From Acidimicrobiales bacterium (GTDB lineage Bacteria; Actinomycetota; Acidimicrobiia; Acidimicrobiales; Aldehydirespiratoraceae): 64,000 nt of DNA. The position numbers and the translations under genes were made by a program. The stretch lies in NCBI GenBank assembly GCA_029246685.1, contig JAQWMR010000004.1, forward strand, positions 210,841-274,840, written 5' to 3'. The stretch's first letter is position 1. Each line of letters starts with the position of its first letter. A model generated the notes under the pieces. That model was not told the DNA's origin, made no database searches, and saw nothing but the letters and a program-made list of their open reading frames with translations. This document shows, one piece after another, positions 9,181-17,935 of this stretch.

Positions 9181-10272
9181 GTGGCGCTCTCGGGCACACT
9201 CGACAACTTTGCTCTTCCTGATGTTCTTCGGCTTCTCTCGTCGACCAGCAAAACCGGGCGCCTCCGCGTCACGGGCGACCGGGGCTCCGGCAGCATCTGG
9301 GTCGACGGCGGCGAGGTCGTCGCCACTGAACTCGCATCTGCGGTGACGCAGGAGCCGAGCAACGAGGAGGTCGTCTTCGGCCTGCTTCGCTTCGGCGCCG
9401 GATCGTTCACGTTCGAGGCCGATGCCACCGCCGCGAACGCGTCCACGCCGTCCGCGATGGAGCCGATCCTGTCCGCCGCTGAGAACCTTCTCGGCGAGTG
9501 GCGCTCGATCGAAGAGGTCATCCCCTCCCTCGACATCTGGGTCGGCTTCCGGCCCTCCCTCGACGGACCCGACGTCATGGTCGACCAGTCCCGCTGGAGC
9601 GGCATCGCCGCGATCGGTTTGGGCGCCCAGGTCGGCGCGGTCGCCGAGACGCTCGCCCTCGGCGAGATCGACACCTGCCGGATGCTGAAGGAACTCCTCG
9701 AGCTCGGTCTCATCGAGTTCATCGACGAGCCGGTCGGAGTGCCGGCCGCCGCGTCCTTCGAGCCCGCCCCCGTGATCGAAGAGTCCGCCATCGAGACGTC
9801 GACTCCAGACGAGGAGACGTTCGAGCCGGTGGCGTTCGACAACGACGACGCGGGCGAGCCGGAAGCGATGCTTCAGGAACTCGACGCGATGAACGATGGC
9901 CCTCACTTCGACGACGCCGAGCCGGTCGGCGAGAGCACCGAGCCGAGCCTTGCGGCGCTCGCCTCCAGGGAGGAATCGATCGACCCGCTGCTGTCACCGG
10001 GCGACCCGCTGGACACGTACGTGGTCGAGAACACCGACGAGGACATCTACGCCGGTGCGCCTGGACCGAGCGACGCCGACGACGAACTCGATCCGGCCGA
10101 GATGGCTCGCCAGCTGGCCAACCTCAGCCCGAAGGCTGCCAAGGCAGTCGCCGCGGCAGCCAAGGCCACTACCGATGCCGAGCGCGATGCCGCTCTCGCC
10201 GCGGTCGAAGCCGAAGACGACAGCGTCAACCGGGGCCTACTCCTCAAGTTCCTGGGTTCCGTCGACTCCTGA
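9181..10272 (+). CDS. DUF4388 (PATAN-type) domain protein
   Basis: The 363-residue acidic protein starts MALSGTLDNFALPDVLRLL, the standard opening of DUF4388, followed by SKTGRLRVTG and a two-stranded IWVDGGEVVATE; this covers about residues 1-95. The middle contains a short helical region, then a long Glu/Asp-rich linker (200-310) and a C-terminal AKAVAAAAKATTDAERDAALAAV helix. GTG at 9181 was chosen because GGAGG lies 5 nt upstream and it gives the canonical N-terminus. DUF4388 proteins often accompany gliding, pilus or two-component genes. The neighbouring prepilin peptidase suggests a pilus-related role, which is inference. Confidence 0.8.
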   Translation: MALSGTLDNFALPDVLRLLSSTSKTGRLRVTGDRGSGSIWVDGGEVVATELASAVTQEPSNEEVVFGLLRFGAGSFTFEADATAANASTPSAMEPILSAAENLLGEWRSIEEVIPSLDIWVGFRPSLDGPDVMVDQSRWSGIAAIGLGAQVGAVAETLALGEIDTCRMLKELLELGLIEFIDEPVGVPAAASFEPAPVIEESAIETSTPDEETFEPVAFDNDDAGEPEAMLQELDAMNDGPHFDDAEPVGESTEPSLAALASREESIDPLLSPGDPLDTYVVENTDEDIYAGAPGPSDADDELDPAEMARQLANLSPKAAKAVAAAAKATTDAERDAALAAVEAEDDSVNRGLLLKFLGSVDS

Positions 10273-10298
10273 GTCACGGCCCCTAGGGTCCAATTCAC

Positions 10299-11114
10299 AT
10301 GGACCTACTGGTCACCCTGCTCGCCGGCGGCTTCGCGACGATGCTCGTCGATCGCATCCCGGACAAGACGCCGCTCACGCTGCGGTCCCGATGCCCGTTC
10401 TGTGAACATCCGCTCGGGGTCACCGAGACCGTGCCGGTCGTGTCGTGGCTTGTTCGCGGCGGGCGCTGCTGACACTGTGGAGATCCCATCACGCCCGCGT
10501 GCCCGTGGGTCGAGCTGCTCACGATGGGCCTCTGGGTCGCTGTGGCGGCCCGGTTCGGCTGGGACTGGCGCCTGCTCCCACCGCTGATTCTCGTCACCGC
10601 GCTTATGGCGCTCTCGGTGATCGACATGTACGTGTACCGCCTACCGGACCGGCTGGTGTTCCCCGCGCTCGGCCTCTCTTCCGTTGCCGTCGTGGTCGCC
10701 GCGTTCGGGATCGACCATCTCGAAGCGATCGTTGCGTCGCTCGTCGGGATGGTTCTGTGCGGCGGCTTCCTATTCGTCCTCCACCTGATCACGCCGCGCG
10801 GCATGGGCTTCGGCGACGTGAAAATCGCGCTTCTACTCGGCCTCCACCTCGGATGGGCAGCAGGCTCCGTGTGGACCGGTTTCGTCCCCGTGTTCCGGCT
10901 CGTCTTCTGCGCCCTGCTGATCGCCTGCGCCGTGGGCGCGGTGTTCGGCCTCGCGCTGGCGATCATCCGCCGCTCGCTGCGCCGCGAGGTCGTTCCCGAC
11001 CCCGAGGCGTCCGAGGGCCAACCAACTCGCCTTCTCGGACAGTCGATGCCCTTCGGCCCCGCCCTCGCCGCCGGCACCCCCATCGTCGTCCTCTTCGCCG
11101 ACTCCTTCGTCTAA
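10299..11114 (+). pseudogene. Type IV prepilin peptidase (A24), interrupted by in-frame TGA
   Basis: Read from ATG 10299, the frame encodes the N-terminal zinc-type domain of a prepilin leader peptidase/methylase (RSRCPFCEHPL, VVSWLVRGGRC). It hits TGA at 10470-10472, then continues in the same frame with HCGDPITPACPWVELLT and the full aspartyl peptidase domain. Both catalytic aspartates are present (VIDMYVYRLPDRL and GMGFGDVKIA). The stop falls inside the second CxxC pair, where family members usually have Arg or a similar residue, so a single CGA-to-TGA change would explain it. No other frameshift is seen. A shortened protein could start at ATG 10524 and keep the peptidase domain. It may be a recent nonsense mutation or a sequence error. 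Confidence 0.75.
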
Positions 11115-11124
11115 CGAACCGCCG

Positions 11125-11159
11125 TTCTGTAACGGGGGGTCAGACCCCCCGTTACAGAA
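11125..11159. repeat. Perfect 35-nt palindrome, repeat copy 2
   Basis: Two 17-nt arms (left beginning TTCTGTAACGGGGGGTC) are perfectly complementary around a single central base. The core GGGGTCAGACCCC matches the elements at 52-81 and 30060-30090; the flanks differ. It lies 10 nt after the prepilin peptidase frame and about 40 nt before aroK. It may act as a terminator for the upstream gene, but the near-zero loop favours a DNA-level or REP-like role. Confidence 0.7.
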
Positions 11160-11200
11160 GTCCATCATTGGGACTCGTCGCCACCGGTAGCCTCGGTGGC

Positions 11201-11719
11201 GTGAACACTCGAACCGTCGTTCTGGTCGGGCCCATGGGGTCTGGAAAGTCGACGGTCGGCCGCGCCCTGGCGGGGAAGCTCGGGATGCGCCACATCGACA
11301 CGGACGACCTGATCCAGCGGCGGTCCGGTCGGGCGATCAACGAGATCTTCGAGACGGGCGGCGAGAGTGAGTTCCGTTCGCTGGAGACGGCCGAGCTGCG
11401 CGACGCGCTCGACGCGACCGCGGTGATATCCACGGGTGGCGGGATCGTGGTCACTCGCGAGAATCGCCAGCTGCTGGTCGACGCGCCCGCCCTCGTCGTG
11501 TGGTTGGACGGGTCGATCGAGGCGCTCACCGCTCGAGTCGGCTCCGGTCGTGGTCGCCCGCTACTCGGCGACGACGTCCAAGCGAGCCTCGAGGCGAAGG
11601 TGACCGCACGGGCGCCCGGCTACCTCGAGGTGGCGGATGTGCGGATCGACACGAGCGAGATGCGTCACGCCGACTGCGTCGACGCGATCGTCGCCGCGCT
11701 CGACGGGGTGACGGCATGA
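11201..11719 (+). CDS. aroK: Shikimate kinase
   Basis: ATP-dependent 3-phosphorylation of shikimate. The 172-residue protein has P-loop GPMGSGKST at 10-18, DTDD at the shikimate/Mg site, FETGGESEFR with the substrate-binding Arg, STGGGIV and a lid segment RPLL. GTG 11201 gives the standard N-terminus; a TTG at 11168 is a less likely longer start, and no strong ribosome-binding site supports either. It overlaps aroB by 4 nt (ATGA). Confidence 0.95.
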   Translation: MNTRTVVLVGPMGSGKSTVGRALAGKLGMRHIDTDDLIQRRSGRAINEIFETGGESEFRSLETAELRDALDATAVISTGGGIVVTRENRQLLVDAPALVVWLDGSIEALTARVGSGRGRPLLGDDVQASLEAKVTARAPGYLEVADVRIDTSEMRHADCVDAIVAALDGVTA

Positions 11720-12720
11720 CGATCACGATCGATGTCGCGCTGGGAGACCGCGGGTACCCGGTCCACGTCGGGCACGGCGCCCGGGAGCTCCTCGGCGAGG
11801 TGATCCCGGACGGGGTCAAACGTGTCGCCGTTATCACCCAAGCCGGAATCCCCTGGACGGTCGATCCGGGGATCGAACACGACGCCATCGAGGTTCCCGA
11901 CGGCGAAGAGGCGAAGACGCTCGCCAACGTCGAGGCGATCTGTCGACAGATGGCCACGGCTGGATTCACCCGTGCGGACGCGATCGTCGGTGTAGGCGGC
12001 GGCGTGGTCACCGACCTGGCCGGCTTCGTTGCGGCCGTCTACCACCGCGGCATCTGCTTCGTGAGCGTGTCCACCACCCTGCTCGGACAGGTCGACGCCG
12101 CGATCGGCGGCAAGACCGGCGTGAACCTTCCCGAGGGCAAGAATCTCGTGGGCGCGTTCTGGCAGCCGTCCGCGGTCATCTGCGACACCGAGACGCTGTC
12201 CACGCTCCCGACGCCCGAGTACCAGAGCGGCATGGGGGAGGTCGCCAAATACCACTTCCTCGGCGGCGGAGATCTCGACACGCTCGAGCTCGACGAACGC
12301 GTCGCCGCCTGCGTCCAGATCAAGGCCGATGTTGTCGCCGCAGATGAACGTGAAGGCGACCGGCGGGCGATTCTCAACTACGGCCACACACTCGCCCACG
12401 CCATCGAGACGGCAGGGGAGTACGAGCTTCGTCACGGCGAGGCGGTGGCCGTCGGCATCGCGTACGCGGCTGAGGTCGCGCGACGGCTCGACCGCATCGA
12501 CGACTCTCGCGTCGCCGAACATCGCCGGGTGCTGTCCGCCTACGACCTGCCGTTCCGGCTCCCGGCTTCGCTCGACGCCGGCGAGCTGATCGACCTGTTC
12601 AACCGCGACAAGAAGGCAATCGACGGCGTCACCTTCGTGCTCGATGGCGATGCCGGTGTAGAGACTGTGGTCGGCGTCGAACGTGACGTGCTGGCCGACG
12701 CCATGGAGGCGATCCGATGA
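11716..12720 (+). CDS. aroB: 3-Dehydroquinate synthase
   Basis: NAD- and metal-dependent conversion of DAHP to 3-dehydroquinate. The 334-residue protein contains VGGGVVTDLAGFVAA, STTLLGQVDAAIGGKTGVNL, GMGEVAKY and NYGHTLAHAIE, which carry the NAD, substrate and zinc contacts of the family. Start and stop each overlap the neighbours by 4 nt (aroK-aroB-aroQ), indicating tight translational coupling. Confidence 0.96.
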   Translation: MTITIDVALGDRGYPVHVGHGARELLGEVIPDGVKRVAVITQAGIPWTVDPGIEHDAIEVPDGEEAKTLANVEAICRQMATAGFTRADAIVGVGGGVVTDLAGFVAAVYHRGICFVSVSTTLLGQVDAAIGGKTGVNLPEGKNLVGAFWQPSAVICDTETLSTLPTPEYQSGMGEVAKYHFLGGGDLDTLELDERVAACVQIKADVVAADEREGDRRAILNYGHTLAHAIETAGEYELRHGEAVAVGIAYAAEVARRLDRIDDSRVAEHRRVLSAYDLPFRLPASLDAGELIDLFNRDKKAIDGVTFVLDGDAGVETVVGVERDVLADAMEAIR

Positions 12721-13157
12721 CCGACCAACTGGTGCTCCTCCTGTCGGGGCCCAACCTCAATCTGCTCGGCGACCGAGAGCCTGACGTCTACGGGTCGGCA
12801 ACGCTCGACGACCACGTGGCTGTCGCGCGAGAGACCGCGCAAGCCCACGGGCTGACCGTCGAACACGTGCAGTCCAACCACGAGGGCGAGCTGATCGACG
12901 CAATCCACGGTGCCCGCGCCAATGCCGCGGCGATCGTGATCAACCCGGGCGCGTTCACCCACTCGTCGTGGGCCATCCACGATGCGCTGGCCGCGTTCGA
13001 CGGCCCGATCGTCGAGCTGCACCTGTCCAACCCGGACGGTCGCGAAGCGTGGCGGCGCACGTCGGTTGTGGCCCCGGTCGCGACGGGATCCATCAGCGGC
13101 TTCGGTGGCGATGGCTACCGACTCGCGCTCGATGCCGTCGCCGCGCTGCTGGCGTGA
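12717..13157 (+). CDS. aroQ: Type II 3-dehydroquinate dehydratase
   Basis: Type II dehydroquinase, dodecameric in known members, dehydrating 3-dehydroquinate. The 146-residue protein has SGPNLNLLGDREPDVYG with the catalytic Arg and Tyr, QSNHEGELID, INPGAFTHSS and ELHLSN with the catalytic His. The segment after ELHLSN (PDGREAWRRTS) departs from the more usual HAREEFRHHS but keeps the spacing. Overlaps aroB and the next gene by 4 nt each. Confidence 0.95.
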   Translation: MTDQLVLLLSGPNLNLLGDREPDVYGSATLDDHVAVARETAQAHGLTVEHVQSNHEGELIDAIHGARANAAAIVINPGAFTHSSWAIHDALAAFDGPIVELHLSNPDGREAWRRTSVVAPVATGSISGFGGDGYRLALDAVAALLA

Positions 13158-14242
13158 CGGACCTTCCCGCGCTCGACGTTGCCGGCCGCCTGGACCGTGT
13201 CCGCGACGCGGCGGCGGAGTTTGGCGTCGACGCGCTCGTCGTCACGAGCCTCAACAACGTCCGGTGGTGCACCGGATTCACGGGCTCATTCGGGGCCCTT
13301 GTCGTCACCGCCGACAGCGCCGCTCTCCTCACGGATTCCCGCTACGACGAGCAGGCACCGACGCAGCTCGAGACGGCCGGCTCATCCGCAGAGGTGATCG
13401 TCACCTCGAAGATCGTTGCCGATGGCGCGGCGGCTCTCGCTTCCGCCACCGCAGTCGGCCTCGAGGCGGACGCCGTCTCCTGGGCCGATCAACGCCGCTG
13501 GGCCGAGGCGCTGCCCGCCGAGCCCACACCAACGGAGGCGCTGATCACCACGCTCCGGTCAGTGAAGGACGATGCCGAACTTGCGCGCATGCAGCGAGCC
13601 GCGTCGATCGTGGACGAGGCCCTCGCCGAGGCGCTCCCATTGCTCGTCGAGGGCACCTGTGAGCGCGATCTCGCCCGCCATCTCGAGGACGGCATGCGTG
13701 ATCGCGGTGCCAGCGGCCCGGCCTACGAGACCATCGTCGCGTCCGGTCCCAACGCGGCGCTGCCTCACGCTCGACCGGGTGAGCGCCGATTCGAACTGGG
13801 CGACATGGTCGTCATCGACGCCGGTTCGGTCGTCGATGCGTACCGCAGCGACATGACCCGCACCTTCGTCGTCGGGTCAGCGGATGCCACTGCCCGTGAG
13901 ATCCACGCCATTGCCACCGAGGCCCAGGCCGCTGGGGTCGCCGCGGTGCGACCCGGCATCGAGGTCGGCGAGATCGACAAGGTCTGTCGCGACCTCATCA
14001 CCGAGGCCGGCTACGGGCCCCAGTTCGGCCACGGAACCGGCCACGGGGTGGGCCTCGACATCCACGAGCTCCCCTCGGTGCGGGCCGGCAACGCCGCTAT
14101 CCTCCAGCCGGGCCACGTCATCACCGTTGAGCCGGGGATCTACCTTCCCGGCATCGGTGGGGTACGGGTCGAAGACATGGTGGTCGTCACTGACGACGGC
14201 TGCCGACCGCTCACTCGTCACCCCAAAACCCCGCTGGCCTGA
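13154..14242 (+). CDS. M24 family Xaa-Pro aminopeptidase-like protein
   Basis: A creatinase-type N-domain ([28 protein letters not shown]) precedes a pita-bread catalytic domain. The two-metal ligands are visible: [31 protein letters not shown] and GVRVEDMV. At 362 residues it matches the short bacterial PepQ/YpdF type. The GTG at 13154 overlaps the aroQ stop (GTGA). Genes of this kind commonly lie between aroQ and efp in bacteria, as here. Cytosolic proline-specific peptide trimming is the likely role. Confidence 0.9.
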   Translation: MTDLPALDVAGRLDRVRDAAAEFGVDALVVTSLNNVRWCTGFTGSFGALVVTADSAALLTDSRYDEQAPTQLETAGSSAEVIVTSKIVADGAAALASATAVGLEADAVSWADQRRWAEALPAEPTPTEALITTLRSVKDDAELARMQRAASIVDEALAEALPLLVEGTCERDLARHLEDGMRDRGASGPAYETIVASGPNAALPHARPGERRFELGDMVVIDAGSVVDAYRSDMTRTFVVGSADATAREIHAIATEAQAAGVAAVRPGIEVGEIDKVCRDLITEAGYGPQFGHGTGHGVGLDIHELPSVRAGNAAILQPGHVITVEPGIYLPGIGGVRVEDMVVVTDDGCRPLTRHPKTPLA

Positions 14243-14290
14243 CACCTCGCTGCACAGACACGGAGCAGCGCACGAAACCCGGAGCAACGC

Positions 14291-14854
14291 ATGCCCACCA
14301 TCACCACCAACGATCTGAAGAACGGCATGACGCTCGAGCTCGACGACGGCCTGTTCCAGATCGTCGACTTCCAGCACGTGAAGCCAGGCAAGGGCCATGC
14401 GTTCGTGCGCACCAGCCTCCGCAACGTGCGCGCCGGCGGCACCGTTGAGCGGACGTTCCGCGCCGGCGAGAAGGTCGAGCGGGCGACGATCGACAAGCGG
14501 GAGATGAACTTCCTCTACCGCGACGGCGACGACTATGTCTTCATGGACAACGAGACGTACGAGCAGATCAACGTCTCACCCGATGCGCTCGGCGAGACCG
14601 GCAACTACATCGTGGACGGCTCCACGGCCATCCTGCTCATGTTCGGCACGGAGATCGTCGGCACCGACATGGCCGCAGCTGTGGAACTCACCATCGCCCA
14701 GACCGAGCCGGGCCTGCAGGGCGACCGTTCGTCGGGCGGCACGAAGCCCGCCACGCTCGAAACCGGCCTCGTCATCCAGGTTCCGCTGTTCATCGAGCCC
14801 GGGGAGCGGGTCAAGATCGACACGCGTTCCGGGGAATACCTCAGCCGAGCGTGA
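14291..14854 (+). CDS. efp: Elongation factor P
   Basis: Relieves ribosomes stalled on polyproline. The 187-residue, three-domain protein has the tip loop KPGKGHAF at residues 31-38 with Lys34 at the position modified in E. coli. Many actinobacterial homologues have GKGPAF, so His36 is a mild variation. The usual C-terminal signature ERVKIDTRSGEYLSR is present. GGAGCAACGC lies before the ATG. Overlaps nusB by 4 nt. No epmA/epmB-like modification gene is in the window. Confidence 0.96.
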   Translation: MPTITTNDLKNGMTLELDDGLFQIVDFQHVKPGKGHAFVRTSLRNVRAGGTVERTFRAGEKVERATIDKREMNFLYRDGDDYVFMDNETYEQINVSPDALGETGNYIVDGSTAILLMFGTEIVGTDMAAAVELTIAQTEPGLQGDRSSGGTKPATLETGLVIQVPLFIEPGERVKIDTRSGEYLSRA

Positions 14855-15264
14855 GCTCCGCGACCGGCCTCGGCGGCCGCCGAGAGGCCCGCGAAGAAGC
14901 GCTGTCGTTTCTCTACGAGACGGAGCTCACCGGCGACCCGGTGGATGATGCGCTCGCAGCCCGAGACGTCCCGCCGGAGCCGTATGCGATCGAGATGATC
15001 CAGGGCGTCGCCGCCGAGCAGGCGGATCTCGACGCGCTGATCAGCGACAACCTCACCGGCTGGAGTCTCAGCCGCATGCCCATTGTCGATCGGGTGATCG
15101 CTCGGATGGCGGCGTGGGAGTTGCGATCCCGTCCGGACGTGCCCACGGGCGCCGTGCTCAGCGAAGCGGTCGAGATCGCGACGCAGTACTGCGCCGAGGA
15201 CTCGCCCCGATTCCTCAACGGTGTGCTCCGAGCTGTCGCTGACTCGGTCCGCCCGAGCGAGTGA
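14851..15264 (+). CDS. nusB: Transcription antitermination factor NusB
   Basis: RNA-binding antitermination factor that works with NusE in rRNA transcription. The 137-residue helical protein has the family features REAREEALSFLYETEL near the start, DNLTGWSLSRMPIVDRVIARMAAWEL in the middle and LSEAVEIATQYCAEDSPRFLNGVL near the end. The GTG start overlaps efp by 4 nt, the common efp-nusB pairing, and the stop overlaps the following GNAT gene by 4 nt. Confidence 0.95.
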   Translation: MSSATGLGGRREAREEALSFLYETELTGDPVDDALAARDVPPEPYAIEMIQGVAAEQADLDALISDNLTGWSLSRMPIVDRVIARMAAWELRSRPDVPTGAVLSEAVEIATQYCAEDSPRFLNGVLRAVADSVRPSE

Positions 15265-15821
15265 CCGACGCACTGCTCGTCATCGAGATCCCCGATCTCG
15301 CCGGCGACGGTTGGCATCTCCGCCCGTGGCGTGTCGACGATGCGCCGTCACTGGTCCGCGCCTGGCACGACCCCGCAATCGTCGACGGGTCGACGCCGCC
15401 CGACGACCGCTCCGAGGCAGCGGCGCGTCGCTGGATCGAAGGATGCGAGGAACGGCGCCTCGCAGCCGTCGCGTTCGACCTGGTGATCGCCGCGGATGAC
15501 GACACGGTCCTCGGCGAGTTCGGACTGTCCCGTCTCGATCGTTCCCGCCGGGCGGCCGTCGTCGGCTGGTGGCTCCACGAGGAGGCCCGCGGGCGAGGAA
15601 TCGGATCGTCGGCGCTCACTTCCATCACAACGTGGCTTCTCGCTCCGAGTCGGCTCGACGCCGTCGTGGCGGAGATCAGCCCGGACAATCGTGGCTCGCT
15701 CCTGATGGCGGAGCGAGCCGGCTACCGACTCGCACGCGCCGGCGCGGGCGAGCGGGGGACCGACGTGTGGGCCGCGATCACCGACAATCGTCCGACGGAG
15801 CCCAGTCCCACTGCTCGATGA
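15261..15821 (+). CDS. RimJ/RimL-type GNAT acetyltransferase
   Basis: The 186-residue protein has a GNAT fold like ribosomal-protein N-acetyltransferases: LRPWRVDDAPSLVRAWHDP at the start, VGWWLHEEARGRGIGSSAL as the acetyl-CoA loop (motif A), and ISPDNRGSLLMAERAGYRL as motif B. The substrate is unknown. The GTG start overlaps nusB by 4 nt. Its last 44 nt overlap the 3' end of the convergent minus-strand gene. Confidence 0.85.
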   Translation: MTDALLVIEIPDLAGDGWHLRPWRVDDAPSLVRAWHDPAIVDGSTPPDDRSEAAARRWIEGCEERRLAAVAFDLVIAADDDTVLGEFGLSRLDRSRRAAVVGWWLHEEARGRGIGSSALTSITTWLLAPSRLDAVVAEISPDNRGSLLMAERAGYRLARAGAGERGTDVWAAITDNRPTEPSPTAR

Positions 15822-16740
15822 GACCGTCGACGACGCGGACCTCGTAGCCGGTGCCGCAGAAGTCCTGGTTCAGGCTGTTGGTCCATACGTGGTCGAACGT
15901 CACGGTTGCGCCGATGACGTCGATCTTGGTGAACTCGAGATCTGAAGTGTTCGGCATGTCCCGCTCGACGGTCGCTCGCACCCCGTCGCGGTCGAGGGGC
16001 GCGCCATCCACCGCGGTGCCGAAGCCGGTCATTGACGCGTCTTCGCTGAAGAATGCCATCACCTGCTCGACGTCACCGGTGAGGAAGGCGATCGCATAGG
16101 CCTCAACCGTCGACTCGAGCTCGCGACAGGATTCGCCATTCGGGAGCGACAGATCCGTGATGCTTCCGTCCTGCACGTGCGCGGTCATGCCGGCGACACA
16201 CCAACGCTGGTCGGACTCGCCCGTCCAACGATGGTCCCACGTGACTTCATCTCCGTTGACCTCGAGTCGGGCGATCACGTAGCCCTCGGCGATGTCAGCA
16301 GCGAGGGCCGTCAGGCGATCCTCAGCGGACTCGATCGAGAATGGGCCCTCGGGGTGGTTGACGATCCGAGCGTCGTCGGCGTGCCAACCGAGGACCGCGT
16401 CGAGATCGCCCGCGTTGTACGCGTCGATGTACGAGCGGATGACCTGCTCGGCGCCCGGTGGTCCGGTGGGCGTCGCGGGGTCTGATGTATCCGTCCGGAA
16501 CCGGTCGTTCAAGACGATCGCGGCGCCGGTCATCGCGATTGCGACGATGACGACGACCGCGAGCGCGAGGTAGCGGCGGCCCGGATGAGCCCCTTGTTCG
16601 TCTGTCTTCAGGTCCACCACGATGATTTCTCCGTTCTCGTCGGCGGACGACCACGGACTTGCGTCGACGGCGCGGATCTCGATCGCGTCGTCAAGCTGGT
16701 GGCTGTACCGGTTCAGTTGGTCGAGAAGGTCGGACATCAC
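15778..16740 (-). CDS. Membrane protein with tandem SnoaL-like domains, putative sigma-factor partner
   Basis: The 320-residue protein has a soluble N-terminal segment (1-55), one transmembrane helix (about 57-77) and two NTF2/SnoaL-like repeats outside: about 95-205 (IRSYIDAYNAGDLDAVLGWH) and about 210-316 (VEAYAIAFLTGDVEQVMAFF). Each repeat contains a Cys pair. It starts in a 4-nt overlap with the sigma-factor gene (GTGA; ATG three bases further is the alternative). Position and topology resemble an anti-sigma factor, but I see no zinc-type HxxxCxxC anti-sigma domain. The regulatory role is inference. Confidence 0.7.
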   Translation of the reverse strand: MMSDLLDQLNRYSHQLDDAIEIRAVDASPWSSADENGEIIVVDLKTDEQGAHPGRRYLALAVVVIVAIAMTGAAIVLNDRFRTDTSDPATPTGPPGAEQVIRSYIDAYNAGDLDAVLGWHADDARIVNHPEGPFSIESAEDRLTALAADIAEGYVIARLEVNGDEVTWDHRWTGESDQRWCVAGMTAHVQDGSITDLSLPNGESCRELESTVEAYAIAFLTGDVEQVMAFFSEDASMTGFGTAVDGAPLDRDGVRATVERDMPNTSDLEFTKIDVIGATVTFDHVWTNSLNQDFCGTGYEVRVVDGLIEQWDWAPSDDCR

Positions 16741-17213
16741 TGAACTCCCATCTCGGTTCGGAGACGATCGAGCGCTCGCTCGACGTGGGTCTGCGCGGTC
16801 GCCTTGCTCACATCCATCAGCCGAGCGGCTTCAGCGAGGCTGTAGCCGAACGAGTGGACGAGAAGAAGGGCGGTGCGCTGCCGAGTCGGGAGGGACTCCA
16901 ACGCGGCCGGCAACGCCCGTTCGGTCCACGGCAACGAGCCTGCATCGGGTGCAGGAAGGCGGACCGGTCGAGACCGGCGCCCGCGAGCCCGCCGAAGGCC
17001 CACCGTGTACAGGTAGCCCCCAGGGTTCTCCATCGCTCCGACTCGTTCCCAGTGCTCCCATCCGTAGGCCAGCGCGTCTGCGGCGGCCTCCAGTCCGGCG
17101 TCGACTCCGAGTGCGGCCACCAGCGTCCGGCGCAGGCGGGGTTGGATGTCGCGGACGGCGTCGTCGAACTTCGGTGGCGTCGTCACCTCACGGAGTTGCG
17201 TCAAACGTCTCAC
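16737..17213 (-). CDS. ECF-like RNA polymerase sigma factor
   Basis: The 158-residue protein has a weak region 2 (AADALAYGWEHWERVGAMENPGGYLYTVG) and a clear region 4 helix-turn-helix: LPTRQRTALLLVHSFGYSLAEAARLMDVSKATAQTHVERALDRLR. It lies divergently from pyrR, sharing about 155 nt of upstream DNA, and overlaps the membrane protein gene by 4 nt. GTG 17213 is used; a GTG 27 nt inside (17186) is possible. The cognate regulon is unknown. Confidence 0.8.
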   Translation of the reverse strand: MRRLTQLREVTTPPKFDDAVRDIQPRLRRTLVAALGVDAGLEAAADALAYGWEHWERVGAMENPGGYLYTVGLRRARGRRSRPVRLPAPDAGSLPWTERALPAALESLPTRQRTALLLVHSFGYSLAEAARLMDVSKATAQTHVERALDRLRTEMGVQ

Positions 17214-17325
17214 TGATCACATAAAGCGCGCTGGACTGCATTCGTAGGACAGGAAGCTCGCGAAATCCACAGGAAACCGCGCGAGGGACCGGGCCGCGCG
17301 TCTGGTACGTTGCGAACTCGACCGT

Positions 17326-17351
17326 GAAATGAGTCCCGTGAGGCTCATACG
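17326..17351 (+). promoter_or_regulatory. PyrR-binding RNA loop in the pyr operon leader
   Basis: AGTCCCGTGAGGCT (17332-17345) fits the published PyrR binding-loop pattern ARUCCNGNGAGGYU. It is closed by ATGAG/CTCAT (17329-17333 with 17344-17348). It sits about 8 nt upstream of the GAAGGA ribosome-binding site of pyrR. That geometry is the one described for translational repression by PyrR in mycobacteria rather than Bacillus-type attenuation; no terminator follows. A possible -10, TACGTT, lies at 17306-17311. Confidence 0.75.
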
Positions 17352-17368
17352 GACGAAAGAAGGACAAC

Positions 17369-17935
17369 GTGGCAGAGCGAGAACGTCGCCTGGCTGCGCC
17401 GCCCGCGGGCGGCGAGTTCCAGGCCCGGACCCGGGTGATGACATCTGAGGATGTCACCCGGGCCGTTCGTCGGATGGCCCATGAGATCCTCGAGCGCAAC
17501 AGTGGCGCCGCGGACCTGATGATCATCGGTTTGCAGACGGGTGGCGTGGCGTTGGCCCATTACCTCGCCGACGACATCAAGGAGATCGAAGGCAGCGAGA
17601 TACCGGTGGGCAGCCTCGACGCGACCATGCACCGAGACGACTTCGGGCTTCGGCCGGTCATGCCCGAGGCCGTCACCGAGATCCCCGGTGACCCGACCGG
17701 GCGAGTGATCATCCTGGTGGACGACGTGCTCTACACCGGCCGAACCGTGCGGGCCGCGCTCGACGCAGTCCACAGCTACGGCCGCCCGGCTGCGATTCAG
17801 CTCGCCGTGATGGTCGACCGGGGCCATCGTGAGCTGCCGATCCGACCGGACTTCGTCGGCAAGAACCTACCGACCCGCAGAGACGAGTTGGTCGACGTGC
17901 ATGACGACGGCGTCGACCTCGGAGACGTGACGTGA
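17369..17935 (+). CDS. pyrR: Bifunctional pyr operon regulator / uracil phosphoribosyltransferase PyrR
   Basis: UMP-responsive RNA-binding protein that represses the pyr genes; family members also have uracil phosphoribosyltransferase activity. The 188-residue protein has the PRPP motif VIILVDDVLYTGRT at 113-126, the flexible-loop region with HRDDFG, and VDRGHRELPIRPDFVGKNLPT, typical of PyrR. The GTG start is preceded by GAAGGA. It heads a tightly packed operon and overlaps pyrB by 4 nt. Its own leader contains a matching binding loop, which implies autoregulation. Confidence 0.96.
   Translation: MAERERRLAAPPAGGEFQARTRVMTSEDVTRAVRRMAHEILERNSGAADLMIIGLQTGGVALAHYLADDIKEIEGSEIPVGSLDATMHRDDFGLRPVMPEAVTEIPGDPTGRVIILVDDVLYTGRTVRAALDAVHSYGRPAAIQLAVMVDRGHRELPIRPDFVGKNLPTRRDELVDVHDDGVDLGDVT

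Noticed and set aside
10470..10472. Selenocysteine or recoded TGA in the prepilin peptidase
   Set aside because: Neighbouring genes use TGA as a normal stop, the position normally holds Arg or similar, and no SECIS-like hairpin or selenium genes are seen.
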